Part shown: piece after piece, positions 10,801 through 19,500 of the stretch
Numbering within the stretch: position 1 is the stretch's first letter
Layout of the letters: each line of letters begins with the position of its first letter
Assembly: GCA_902802265.1 (NCBI GenBank)
Contig: CADCLN010000005.1
Coordinates: forward strand, 1 to 64,000
Reading direction: 5' to 3'
DNA from: an uncultured Bacteroidales bacterium
GTDB taxonomy: Bacteria > Bacteroidota > Bacteroidia > Bacteroidales > Bacteroidaceae
DNA: 64,000 nt
Position numbers and translations under genes: made by a program
The notes under the pieces: model-generated
What the model was told of the DNA's origin: nothing
The model's input: only the letters and a program-made list of their open reading frames with translations
The model's database searches: none

Positions 10801-10965
10801 GATGTCATCAGGAATCAAATCAATAATTTTCTGTGGATCTGCCTTGTTCCACACATCTACGTGGATGAGCCACAAAGGATGTTTCGAGTCAATCGGACGA
10901 CGTTCTTGTGCATTTCCTGTCAGCAAAACCATTGCTAACAGCAAGAGGGAGAATAATTTTTTCAT
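7879..10965 (-). CDS. Secreted GH98 endo-glycosidase with CBM, Ig-like and dockerin-like modules
   Basis: A 1028-residue protein with a signal peptide (1-19, NAQ site). The catalytic GH98 domain (about 24-330) has the motifs DPQKIIDLIP, QPASGGHTH, NYAEQFWGFD and VRYDNCGW. Likely active-site acids by family comparison are Glu137, Asp246 and Glu291. A GH98 C-terminal beta domain follows to about 600. Then come a CBM6/35-like module (about 610-742, starting ITIEAEDMD and ending LYIDNVSY), a bacterial Ig-like repeat (about 750-818), another beta module (about 828-988) and a terminal dockerin-like half repeat (DIDEDGKITIDDITQLIDIYL). Known GH98 enzymes cleave blood-group A/B glycans or complex xylan. 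The GH127 neighbour fits an arabinose-containing plant glycan, but the substrate is not decided by sequence. Confidence 0.9.
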   Translation of the reverse strand: MKKLFSLLLLAMVLLTGNAQERRPIDSKHPLWLIHVDVWNKADPQKIIDLIPDDIKPYVCMNLSLSCQYDTEKNVYKMPQNAVPTYKSWGSVCQANGLWFTCQPASGGHTHIQDDDLETFEYFYKRFPNFLGWNYAEQFWGFDEPNDKSSSSQTSRIALFAKLVPMAHKYGGFLTISFCGNIWSHLLNPVGMMKRNKDLLEACRQYPEAILWLYKYTTSSCFYNNESVTFSPFISGLAKNYGVRYDNCGWNGALDALLGEKHGKKYPIAAGIGTVMEQTCVNGGAVWDGPELIWTEDFEEIGKTTDNGYTKRNWRTFPGFRNAWIDMFRKIIDGTMYIPSREEVVKKTKIVVINDVNSGNDEQKYAAWGDLYDGVYKQTDPFNRGNGQFMDNFCYFKKTGRYGAIPVAIELYDSLANAIPLKIKKSSYTARWSTTSHTRKTMDFNRQYPEVSTGDLYVNRYRNQLVTYTPYSYLNGNRTAKGTIPLQYNTCESLELTYGMLSSGIVREYADHIDFYLNNYRTDTTNFVLDKIVVKGAKVEPTYTLTKRVDAGANVTAEWDAETGSYTLNVNHMGPLDITINCAGEATERNTDVLSNTALSEDLPKQPEEYHGEITIEAEDMDYKNIKDCVTDPYNWYPNVRGHAGNGFINMGTNSAGALRHTINIKEAGSHVITVRYTSPSRNGNLITTINGSRKIIKYTKTENNEWCKASVTANLKQGNNTITITNSSGVDPLYIDNVSYRPADVPAEQFAVNIRETEGGTVVASADSAAQGETITLTVTPDKGYVLTGWNIVRGKITIDENNSFVMPEDNVILTPVFQDSTALYILDFTNVLSGTMPEGWVAVQGNNETHQYPNSYTAGARTFVGFMGYQGKALYWREKYAEYGSQSKYPLTLEAGDYKLTFATAGWKATPSYKVQILDSNKNVIAESEVFTAQPNAGGDYSANLGGSELHEFAFSVAEAGNYIIRFVNAGNGFDEFLLLTCKVNPVEKEEPQPQPEIRPEDIDEDGKITIDDITQLIDIYLGNDY

Positions 10966-11017
10966 AAGTTTTTGAGTTCTTACGTTTTTAATAGTTAAAG
11001 AAATTATATTTGTGCTG

Positions 11018-11025
11018 CAAAATTA
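11018..11025 (-). promoter_or_regulatory. Promoter of the GH98 gene
   Basis: TAATTTTG on the minus strand (TAATTTTGCAGC) is an exact -7 match, 53 nt upstream of the ATG at 10965. Confidence 0.65.
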
Positions 11026-11153
11026 CTCACTTTTTTTAATAAAAATCCTTTGTAACGTTTCTTTTGTTTAGATTTGTGTAACAAAAAGGCGTGTTTTTAA
11101 CGTTTTTCATCGCTTTCTTTCCCAAATATTTCTTGTATTTCAGAAAAATCACG

Positions 11154-11161
11154 TAATTTTG
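11154..11161 (+). promoter_or_regulatory. Promoter of the GH127 operon
   Basis: TAATTTTG followed by C matches the -7 element, with a TTG near 11132 as -33. The transcript would carry a leader of about 165 nt containing two repeat families. Confidence 0.65.
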
Positions 11162-11218
11162 CAAACAAAACCATCATCATAAAATGTTACCATATACCAG
11201 TTAGCATTTAAAATGGCA

Positions 11219-11250
11219 GACCCCCTCTAACTCCCCCTCTAGGGGGAGGA
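11219..11250. repeat. CCCCCTCTAACTCC-type repeat with internal palindrome
   Basis: The stretch contains ACCCCCTCTAACTCCCC followed by CCTCTAGGGGGAGG. The second part forms a short CCCCCT/AGGGGG hairpin. The same element, allowing a few changes, recurs at 40714-40746, 48806-48836 and 61685-61712. Confidence 0.75.
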
Positions 11251-11265
11251 CTTGGAGGATGAGAG

Positions 11266-11326
11266 GGTAAATGGTAAATGGTAAATAGTAAATAATAGTA
11301 AATGGTAAATAGTAAATAGTAAATTA
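11266..11326 (+). repeat. Heptamer array (GGTAAAT / AGTAAAT)
   Basis: Seven-base units GGTAAAT and AGTAAAT are repeated about eight times, with one shift, immediately before the GH127 start codon at 11336. It belongs to the same family as the arrays at 23980, 24165, 38982, 57824 and 61720. Confidence 0.85.
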
Positions 11327-11335
11327 AATAAACCT

Positions 11336-13828
11336 ATGAAGAAACTATTTGTACTCTCCGTAGCCACACTTCTCAGCATTTCCGATGCAGTGGCACAAGA
11401 CAAGAACGGCGGTTACCCCATCACACAAGTGCCGTTCACCAGTGTTAAAGTTACTCAGGGCACCTTTTGGGGCCAGCGCCTCGAAGCCAGCCGTGATGTC
11501 ACCATCCCTCTTGCGTTCAGCAAATGTGAGGAAACCCATCGTTATCAGAACTTCTCGCGTGCCGCCGAACACATCAAAGACCCCAGCAAAGTGTTCCCCA
11601 TCGACCAGAATGCCTACTCCTTCGACGACACCGACCCCTACAAGACCCTCGAAGGAGCCAGCTACTTGATGCAGACCTTCCCCAAGGCAACGTTCAAAGG
11701 CAAGAGCATGGATAAATACTGCGACTCCGTCATTGCCGTCATTGCCAGTGGTCAGGAACCCGATGGCTACATTAACACCTTCCGCACCATGAATCCCGAT
11801 CAGCCCCACAAATGGGAAGGACCCAAACGCTGGAGCCGTGTGGAAGACCTTAGTCACGAATTCTACAACCTCGGTCACCTCTGCGAAGCCGCTGTCGCAC
11901 ACTATCGTGCCACGGGCAAAAAGAGCCTTCTGAATATCGCCACGAAATATGCCGACTGCGTGGTTCGTGAAATCGGCAAAAACCCTGGGCAAGCCTGTGT
12001 TGTGCCAGGACACCAGATAGCTGAGATGGGTTTGGCAAAACTCTACATCGCCACAGGCAAGAAACAGTACCTTGACCAGGCAAAATTCTTCCTTGACCAG
12101 CGCGGTGTCCGCAATCCCGAATGGGAACAGCGTCGTGGAGGTCTTTACGACAAGGATGGCTACTTCCACAGCCTGAGCGAATATTCACAGAGCCATAAGC
12201 CCGTGCTTGAACAAGATGAAGCCGTCGGTCATGCTGTCCGTGCAGGCTATATGTATGCAGGCATGGCAGATGTGGCAGCCCTCACAGGCGACAAAGGCTA
12301 CATCGACGCCATCGACCGCATCTGGGAAAACATTGTTGGCAAGAAATTCTACATCACAGGCGGTGTCGGAGCCACAGCCAGCGGCGAAGCCTTTGGCAAA
12401 AACTACGAACTGCCCAATATGTCTGCTTACTGCGAAACCTGTGCAGCCATCGCACAAGTCTATCTCAATTACCGCCTCTTCCTTTTGCACGGCGATTCCA
12501 AATACTACGATGCCCTGGAGCGTTCCCTCTACAACGGTGTCATCAGCGGTATCTCTATCGATGGCGGTCGTTTCTTCTATCCCAACCCGTTGCAGTCCAT
12601 GGGTCAGCACCAGCGTCAAGCGTGGTTTGGCTGTGCCTGCTGCCCCAGCAACGCAGCCCGCTTCATTCCTTCTCTGCCTCAGTACATCTATGCTGTGAAG
12701 GATAATGCGCTCTATGTAAACCTTTTCAATGGAAACACTGTCACCACAAAAGTAGGTGGAAAGGCTGTCACATTGGAACAGCAGACCAACTATCCATGGG
12801 ACGGCGACGTGACGATTAATATGAAAAAGGTTAGCGGCAAGTTCACCCTGAACATCCGCATACCAGGCTGGGTGAAGGGAGAAGTTGTGCCCAGCGACCT
12901 CTATACATACGCCGACGGTAAAAACCTTGGCTACAGCGTGAAGGTGAACGGCCAGCCCGTGGAGAGCGAGCTTCAGCAGGGCTACTTTGCCATTGACCGT
13001 GTCTGGAAGCAAGGTGACAAAGTGGAGGTACACTTCGACATGGAACCACGCATCGTGAAGGCAAACGGCAAGGTGACACAGGACAAAGGTCGTGTGAGCA
13101 TCGAAAAAGGCCCCATCGTTTATTGTGCCGAATACCCCGACAACACTTGCGACGTGCTCTCTGTGCTCATCAATCAGGACCCCAAGTTCCAGACAGGTAG
13201 TGTCAGCATAGCCAACACCACGATGCCTACACTCATTACTGATGCGCAGACCCTCAACTTCGACAAGTCTGGTCGCTTACAGACCAAAGACGAGAGACTC
13301 ACCCTCATTCCTTACTATGCATGGAACCACCGTGGCCCTGGCAAGATGACCGTTTGGATTCCTGTCGACCTCAGCGCCACCACACCTGCTCAGCCCGCCA
13401 GCATTGCCAGCGAAAGCAAGGTGACAGGTTCTAAGCGCAACCTGCCAGCCCTCTCTGCCGTAAACGACAGACTTATGCCTGCCGATGGCGACGACCGTTC
13501 TGTGCCTTATACACACTGGTGGCCTACCAAGAACACTACAGAATGGTTGCAGTACGACTTCAAAGAGGCCGCTACCGTTAGCACCAGTACCGTCTTTTGG
13601 TTCGACGACGGTCCGTGGGGAGGTTGCCGAGTGCCCAAGAGTTGGAAACTCTACTACAAAGATGCCGCTGGTCAGTGGGCTGAAGTGCAGAACCCCTCCA
13701 AGTATGGCATCTTGAAGGGTGCGCCCAACATTGTGAACTTCACGCCCGTCAAGACCACAGCCATGAAACTGGAGATTGTACAGCCCGAAGACTTCAGCTG
13801 TGGCGTGTTTGAATGGAGCTTGAAGTAA
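11336..13828 (+). CDS. Secreted GH127 beta-L-arabinofuranosidase
   Basis: An 830-residue exported enzyme (signal peptide to about residue 20, DAVAQ) of the former DUF1680 family, which releases beta-linked L-arabinofuranose. The zinc-cysteine active site is present: the YCETC motif gives Glu367 and Cys369, and ACCPSN gives Cys435 (nucleophile by analogy with HypBA1) and Cys436 (zinc ligand). The alpha/alpha barrel spans about 40-480, followed by beta domains. A C-terminal discoidin-like or CBM32-like module is at about 690-830 (WLQYDF...VPKSWKLYY). The next gene starts 31 nt after its stop, so they form an operon, divergent from GH98. Together the pair suggests attack on an arabinose-decorated glycan. 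Confidence 0.92.
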   Translation: MKKLFVLSVATLLSISDAVAQDKNGGYPITQVPFTSVKVTQGTFWGQRLEASRDVTIPLAFSKCEETHRYQNFSRAAEHIKDPSKVFPIDQNAYSFDDTDPYKTLEGASYLMQTFPKATFKGKSMDKYCDSVIAVIASGQEPDGYINTFRTMNPDQPHKWEGPKRWSRVEDLSHEFYNLGHLCEAAVAHYRATGKKSLLNIATKYADCVVREIGKNPGQACVVPGHQIAEMGLAKLYIATGKKQYLDQAKFFLDQRGVRNPEWEQRRGGLYDKDGYFHSLSEYSQSHKPVLEQDEAVGHAVRAGYMYAGMADVAALTGDKGYIDAIDRIWENIVGKKFYITGGVGATASGEAFGKNYELPNMSAYCETCAAIAQVYLNYRLFLLHGDSKYYDALERSLYNGVISGISIDGGRFFYPNPLQSMGQHQRQAWFGCACCPSNAARFIPSLPQYIYAVKDNALYVNLFNGNTVTTKVGGKAVTLEQQTNYPWDGDVTINMKKVSGKFTLNIRIPGWVKGEVVPSDLYTYADGKNLGYSVKVNGQPVESELQQGYFAIDRVWKQGDKVEVHFDMEPRIVKANGKVTQDKGRVSIEKGPIVYCAEYPDNTCDVLSVLINQDPKFQTGSVSIANTTMPTLITDAQTLNFDKSGRLQTKDERLTLIPYYAWNHRGPGKMTVWIPVDLSATTPAQPASIASESKVTGSKRNLPALSAVNDRLMPADGDDRSVPYTHWWPTKNTTEWLQYDFKEAATVSTSTVFWFDDGPWGGCRVPKSWKLYYKDAAGQWAEVQNPSKYGILKGAPNIVNFTPVKTTAMKLEIVQPEDFSCGVFEWSLK

Positions 13829-13859
13829 TGATAATGAACCTCTAAAACGACAAAGAATC

Positions 13860-16169
13860 ATGAAAAAGTTAAGCCTCTTTCTGTTGTCCGTTCTGACAGC
13901 ATTGAGCATGGATGCCCAGATGATAAGTGGTGACTTGAACCACAACGGTGAACTGGATGTGGACGACATCACCTTGCTTATTGGCGGCTATCTGACGGGT
14001 GAAAAAGAAATGATAAACACCCATAACATCATTTACGGTCGTGAATTTGTTGACCTCGGTCTCTCTGTGAATTGGGCAACCACGAATATTGGTGCAAGCC
14101 TCCCCGAAGCGTATGGCAAATACTTTGCTTGGGGTGAAATCAAACCCAAAGACACCTACAGCTGGGCAACATATAAATGGAGCAACGACGCAGGAGATAA
14201 ATTCACCAAGTACAATGCTGCCTACCCCGATTTCGGCGAGGTTGATGGCCATACGGTTCTTGAATCTAAGGATGATGCCGCTCAAATCTTTTGGGGCAAA
14301 CCATGGCGTATGCCTACAGCCAGCGAACTGACCGAACTGAAAGAAAAATGCACCTGGATGTGGGAGGGCCTGAATGGTGTGAACGGCTACCGTGTGACAG
14401 GTCCGAATGGCCATTCCATCTTCTTGCCCGCTGCTGGGTATATAGAGGACAATTCGCTCAAGGCTGAGGGTAGGGAAGGTTGGTATTGGTCGAGTTCGCT
14501 CTGTGATGGCGTTCCTGTCCATGGTAAGTGCATGGGTTTCGATTCGGGCAGTTTCTGGGGTGTCAGTTTCCGTCGTCTCGGACATTGTGTCCGTGCCGTC
14601 TGCCCTCCTGTCCAGATAGAGATTACGCTTTCTGAGACTTCACTTAAAATGTGGGCAGGGAATGCCTCTCAGCTGACAGCCATCGTAGTGCCATACGAAG
14701 GCAGCAGCACCTTGACATGGACATCGAGCGATGAAAACGTAGCCACCGTAGCAGATGGCGTTGTTACTGCCATAGCTCCAGGCTCCGCCGTCATTACAGC
14801 AGAAGTGGCTGGATCAAAAGCCACTTGCGGAGTGACGGTAAAAAGATCAACGGGTACCGACAACGGACATGCTTGGGTTGACCTCGGTCTCTCTGTCAAA
14901 TGGGCAACCATGAATATCGGAACCAGTTGGCCCGAAGGCTACGGCAGCCACTTTGCATGGGGCGAAACATGGGGAAAGGACGACTTCAGCTGGAAAACAT
15001 ACTATCATTGCAACGGATCTTACAACACCCTGACAAAATACAACTGGGATCAAGATTATGGCGGCGGCAAATATGGTTATCGCGATGACAAGTCCACGCT
15101 CGAACTTGCAGACGATGCAGCCCAAAAAACCTGGGGCGGCACATGGCGCATTCCCACCCCCGAAGAATTAGACGAACTAATCACAAAGTGCACGTGGACT
15201 TGGGAAACCCTGAACGAAGTGAACGGCTATCGAGTAGTAGGTCCCAGTGGCCGCTCCATCTTCCTGCCCGCCGCTGGGAGTGGCGTTGACTTAAACATCA
15301 ATGGCGTGGGCAGCATCGGTTGCTATTGGTCCAATCAGCTCTGTTGGGCTGTTCCGACGGATGCAGAGAGCCTGACATTCAAATCCAACAAAGTTTGGAT
15401 AAGCGAGGGTGACTCCCGTGACGTCGGACATAGTGTCCGCGCCGTCTGCTCTCCAACCTCAACAAATCCAGACGTCACCGCCTACACCGTCAATGACGTT
15501 TCGTTCAATATGATCTCTGTAAAGGGTGGCAGATTCGTAATGGGCAGCTCAAATGGCGATGCCGACGAAGCACCCCCTCACTATGTCACAGTGAGCGACT
15601 TCAGCATGGGCGAGACCGAGGTGACGCAAGCCCTCTGGACAGCCGTGATGGGCAACAATCCCTCTCGTTATCAAGGCAACAATCTGCCCGTAAATATGGT
15701 CAATTGGGACGACTGCCAGGAATTTATCACCAAGCTGAACCAACTGACGGGCAAAACCTTCCGTCTGCCGACCGAAGCCGAATGGGAATTTGCAGCACGT
15801 GGTGGCACAAAGAGCCTCAGCAACACCTATTCGGGCAGCAACGTCATTGACGACGTGGCATGGTACGAAACCAACGGGGGCCAAAAACCGCATCTGGTAG
15901 CCACCAAGCAGCCCAATGAAATCGGTCTCTACGACATGAGCGGAAATGTTTTGGAATGGTGTCGAGACAAATATGGCAATTATTCATACACAGAACAAAC
16001 CAATCCCATCGGTTCTACAGAAAGCTCCAGCCTTTACTTCGTGCTACGTGGCGGCAGCTATTTCACCCCTGCTTCCTATTGTCGTGTAGCCTGTCGCTAC
16101 GCCTATGTGCCGAACCACCGTTCTGCGGACATAGGCCTGCGCCTTGTCCTTGTTTCTCCAACAAGATAA
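13860..16169 (+). CDS. Secreted FISUMP-repeat protein with Ig-like and FGE/sulfatase-modifying-like domains
   Basis: 769 residues. After a signal peptide (to about 19) comes a dockerin-like half repeat (GDLNHNGELDVDDITLLIGGYL, residues 24-45), unusually at the N-terminus. Two copies of a Fibrobacter-type paralogous domain follow (about 62-250 and 335-530). Both have VDLGLSV.WAT, YG..FAWGE, WR(M/I)PT and GHSVRAVC-type motifs. A Big_2 Ig-like domain (about 252-328) separates them. The C-terminus (about 548-766) is a formylglycine-generating-enzyme-like fold (MGSS...ETEVTQALW, LPTEAEWEFAARGG, LRGGSY). Two cysteines, Cys741 and Cys745, sit where true FGEs carry their active-site pair, but with a shorter spacing, so enzymatic activity is doubtful. 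Surface adhesion or glycan binding is inferred. Confidence 0.85.
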   Translation: MKKLSLFLLSVLTALSMDAQMISGDLNHNGELDVDDITLLIGGYLTGEKEMINTHNIIYGREFVDLGLSVNWATTNIGASLPEAYGKYFAWGEIKPKDTYSWATYKWSNDAGDKFTKYNAAYPDFGEVDGHTVLESKDDAAQIFWGKPWRMPTASELTELKEKCTWMWEGLNGVNGYRVTGPNGHSIFLPAAGYIEDNSLKAEGREGWYWSSSLCDGVPVHGKCMGFDSGSFWGVSFRRLGHCVRAVCPPVQIEITLSETSLKMWAGNASQLTAIVVPYEGSSTLTWTSSDENVATVADGVVTAIAPGSAVITAEVAGSKATCGVTVKRSTGTDNGHAWVDLGLSVKWATMNIGTSWPEGYGSHFAWGETWGKDDFSWKTYYHCNGSYNTLTKYNWDQDYGGGKYGYRDDKSTLELADDAAQKTWGGTWRIPTPEELDELITKCTWTWETLNEVNGYRVVGPSGRSIFLPAAGSGVDLNINGVGSIGCYWSNQLCWAVPTDAESLTFKSNKVWISEGDSRDVGHSVRAVCSPTSTNPDVTAYTVNDVSFNMISVKGGRFVMGSSNGDADEAPPHYVTVSDFSMGETEVTQALWTAVMGNNPSRYQGNNLPVNMVNWDDCQEFITKLNQLTGKTFRLPTEAEWEFAARGGTKSLSNTYSGSNVIDDVAWYETNGGQKPHLVATKQPNEIGLYDMSGNVLEWCRDKYGNYSYTEQTNPIGSTESSSLYFVLRGGSYFTPASYCRVACRYAYVPNHRSADIGLRLVLVSPTR

Positions 16170-16210
16170 GGCAGACGGAAGGAAAGTGGGCTGGTATAGT
16201 TTTACCGCTT

Positions 16211-16320
16211 GATTACCACTTCTTTGGTAAGGTTTTACCATCGAAGTGGTAATCTTTTACCATATAGCTGGTAAAGTTTTACCATACGTGTGGTAAAGTT
16301 TTACCAAAAAAGTGGTAATC
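16211..16320. repeat. Five tandem 22-nt dyad units (TTTTACCA-N6-TGGTAAAG)
   Basis: Units at 16211-16232, 16233-16254, 16255-16276, 16277-16298 and 16299-16320 are exactly 22 nt each. Every unit has an ACCA...TGGT dyad with arms (T)TTTACCA and TGGTAA(A/T)(G/C). The six central bases differ: cttctt, tcgaag, tatagc, tacgtg and aaaaag. Half units flank the array (ttttacc near 16199, and ggtggtaaaa at 16322). Confidence 0.92.
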
Positions 16321-16470
16321 GGGTGGTAAAATTGTTGTAACCTGATTTTGCTATGGTCGGAGTGGGTATTTGTGCTTTATATCAACGGATTGTGCTTATC
16401 AATTGAGGTAATCAACCGTTGTTTTCGCTAAAAAATCCATTCTCTTACTGCTCTTCTCGTAATTTTTCCG

Positions 16471-16478
16471 TATCTTTG
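16471..16478 (+). promoter_or_regulatory. Promoter of purL
   Basis: TATCTTTG followed by CA fits the -7 consensus, 37 nt before the ATG at 16515. No clear -33 TTG is seen. Confidence 0.6.
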
Positions 16479-16514
16479 CAGCAAATTTACACATTATTTA
16501 TTTAATACACCGTT

Positions 16515-19500
16515 ATGATTTATTTTTTTCAGACACCTGCGAAGAGTATTGTGGCTACCAGTGTGGACCACGAGCTGAGCGCAGATGAAGTGACGCGGCT
16601 GTGCTGGCTCTATGGTGAGGCTACGCTGCTGAGCGACCAGACGCTTACGGGTTTCTTTGTGGGACCTCGTCGTGAAATGATTACCCCCTGGAGTACGAAT
16701 GCTGTGGAGATTACTCAGAATATGGCCATCGGGGGTGTGCAGCGCATTGAGGAGTATTTCCCCGTAGATAGTGCGGAGGCTGACCACGACCCCATGTTGC
16801 AGCGTATGTACAAGGGACTGGATCAGGATATCTTCACTGTGAACATCAAGCCTGCGCCGATTCTTTCCATCGAGAACCTGGAAGCGTATAACGAACAGGA
16901 GGGTCTGGCGCTGTCGCCCGAAGAGATTGAGTACCTGCACAAGGTGGAGGGACAGTTGGGCAGAAAGCTGACCGACTCGGAGGTGTTTGGTTTTGCACAA
17001 ATCAATTCGGAGCATTGCCGCCACAAGATTTTTGGTGGCACGTTCATCATCGACGGTGTAGAGCGCGAGAGTTCGCTCTTCCAGATGATTAAGCGGACTA
17101 CACAGGAACATCCGAACAAGATTCTTTCTGCCTACAAGGACAATGTGGCTTTCAGTCAAGGCCCCGTTGTAGAGCAGTTTGCACCGAAAGACCATGCCAC
17201 CAGCGATTACTTTGTGGTGAAGAACATTGAGTCGGTGATTTCGCTGAAAGCAGAAACCCATAACTTCCCCACGACGGTGGAGCCCTTCAACGGTGCTGCC
17301 ACAGGTACGGGCGGCGAAATTCGCGACCGTATGGGTGGTGGTGTAGGTTCGTGGCCCATTGCCGGTACGGCGGTGTATATGACAAGCTACCCCAGCAGTC
17401 AGCGTCCGTGGCTGTATCAGTCGCCCGAACAGATTCTGATCAAGGCATCGAATGGTGCCAGCGATTTTGGCAACAAGTTCGGACAGCCGCTGATTTGCGG
17501 TTCGGTGCTGACGTTTGAGCATCAGGAGGAACAGGATGCCACGCAGTATGGCTACGACAAAGTCATCATGCTGGCTGGCGGTGTGGGCTACGCCGCGAAG
17601 CGTGACTGCCTGAAGGGTACGCCGCAGAAGGGCAACAAGATTGTCGTGGTGGGTGGTGACAACTACCGCATTGGTCTGGGCGGCGGATCGGTCAGTTCGG
17701 TCGATACGGGTCGTTACAGCAGCGGCATCGAATTGAACGCCGTGCAGCGTGCCAACCCCGAGATGCAGAAGCGTGCCAACAACCTGGTGCGTGCGCTGTG
17801 TGAGGAAGACGTGAACCCCGTGGTGAGCATCCACGACCACGGCAGCGCAGGCCATGTGAACTGTCTGTCGGAGTTGGTAGAGGATTGCGGCGGTCTGATT
17901 GACATGACGAAACTGCCCATCGGCGACAAGACACTCAGTTCGAAAGAGATTATCGCCAACGAAAGTCAGGAACGTATGGGTTTGCTCATCGACGAGAAGC
18001 ACATCGAACATGTGCGGCAGATTGCTGAACGTGAACGTGCTCCGCTGTATGTCGTCGGCGAAACCACAGGGGATGCCCACTTTGCCTTCGTGCAGGGCGA
18101 CGGTGTGCGTCCGTTTGACCTGGATGTGGCTCAGATGTTTGGTCATTCGCCTAAGACCGTGATGCGCGACGAGACCGTTGTGCGGACCTATGAAGGCGTG
18201 ACTTATTCGTATAAAGAAATCGCTCAGTACCTGGAAGGTGTGCTCAGACTGGAGGCTGTGGCTTGCAAAGACTGGCTGACCAACAAGGTGGACCGCAGCG
18301 TAACGGGCAAAGTGGCTCGTCAGCAATGTCAGGGCGAAATCCAGTTGCCGTTGAGCGACTGTGGCGTAGTGGCTTTAGACTATCGCGGCAAGGCAGGCAT
18401 TGCCACTGCCATTGGTCATGCGCCTGGGGCTGGACTGGCAGACCCTGCCGCTGGCAGCGTGCTGAGTGTGGCTGAGTCGTTGACCAATCTGGTCTGGGCA
18501 CCGATGGCCGACGGACTGGAGAGCGTGAGTCTTTCTGCCAACTGGATGTGGCCCTGCCGCAGTCAGCAGGGAGAAGATGCCCGTCTGTATCAGGCTGTGC
18601 AGGCACTGTCCGACTTTTGCATCGAACTGGGTGTGAACGTGCCGACGGGCAAGGATTCGCTGTCGATGACACAGCAATACCCTGACGGTTCGAAGGTGAT
18701 TAGCCCAGGCACCGTCATTGTCAGTTCGGGCGGCGAAGTGAGCGACATCAGAAAAGTGGTTTCGCCTGTGTTGGTGAACGACACCGAGACAACACTCTTG
18801 CACATAGACTTCAGTTTCGACACCCTGAAACTGGGTGGCAGCGCCTTTGCCCAGAGCTTAGGCAAGGTGGGCAGCGATGTGCCGACGGTGAAGAATGCGG
18901 AGTATTTCCGTGATGCCTTCCTCGCCGTGAACCAATTGGTGGCAGAAGAGAAACTGCTGGCTGGACACGACATTTCTGCGGGTGGTTTGATTACTTGTCT
19001 GCTGGAAATGACCTTTGCCAACAAGGAGGGTGGTATAGACGCCAACCTGAAGGACATTGCCGAGAAAGACCCCGTGAAAGTGCTGTTCGCCGAAAACCCA
19101 GGTGTGGTGGTTCAGGTGAAGAATGCCGACCTGAAGGATGTGGAGCAGCAGCTCGACCATGCCGGTGTGGGCTATGTGGAAATAGGTCACCCCATCGCCG
19201 AGCGTGTAGTGAAGGTAAAGAAGGACGGTCGTACCCGCGTGTTTGACATCGACCATCTGCGCGACGTTTGGTATGAAACCTCTTACCGCCTTGACACGAA
19301 GCAGAGTTCGGGCGGCATGGCAAAGGAGCGTTTCCAGAATTACAAGCAGCAGCCCATTGAGCATCAATTCCGTCCCGACTTCACGGGTAAGTTGGCGCAG
19401 TATGGCCTTGAGTGTCTCAACACCCCACACGCCAACCGCCCCAAAGCAGCCATCATCCGCGAAAAGGGTACGAATGGTGAGCGCGAAATGGCTTACTCGC

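Larger units (their letters stand above)
10966..11335. other. Divergent intergenic region between GH98 and GH127 genes
   Basis: This 370-nt region holds back-to-back promoters (11018-11025 leftward, 11154-11161 rightward), then, in the 5' leader of the GH127 gene, a CCCCCTCTAACTCC-type repeat and a heptamer array. No gene is seen in it. Confidence 0.7.
16170..16514. other. Intergenic region before purL with a dyad-repeat array
   Basis: This 345-nt region holds the 22-nt dyad array (16211-16320), an inverted repeat CAACGG/CCGTTG (16383-16388 with 16416-16421) and the purL promoter. No gene is seen in it. Confidence 0.7.

Noticed and set aside
16211-16320. CRISPR array
   Set aside because: Units are 22 nt with only six variable central bases, no spacers of usual size, and no cas gene is in the window.
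16494-18326. Minus-strand frame of 610 residues opposite purL
   Set aside because: Antisense shadow of purL, with no recognisable motif and no promoter.
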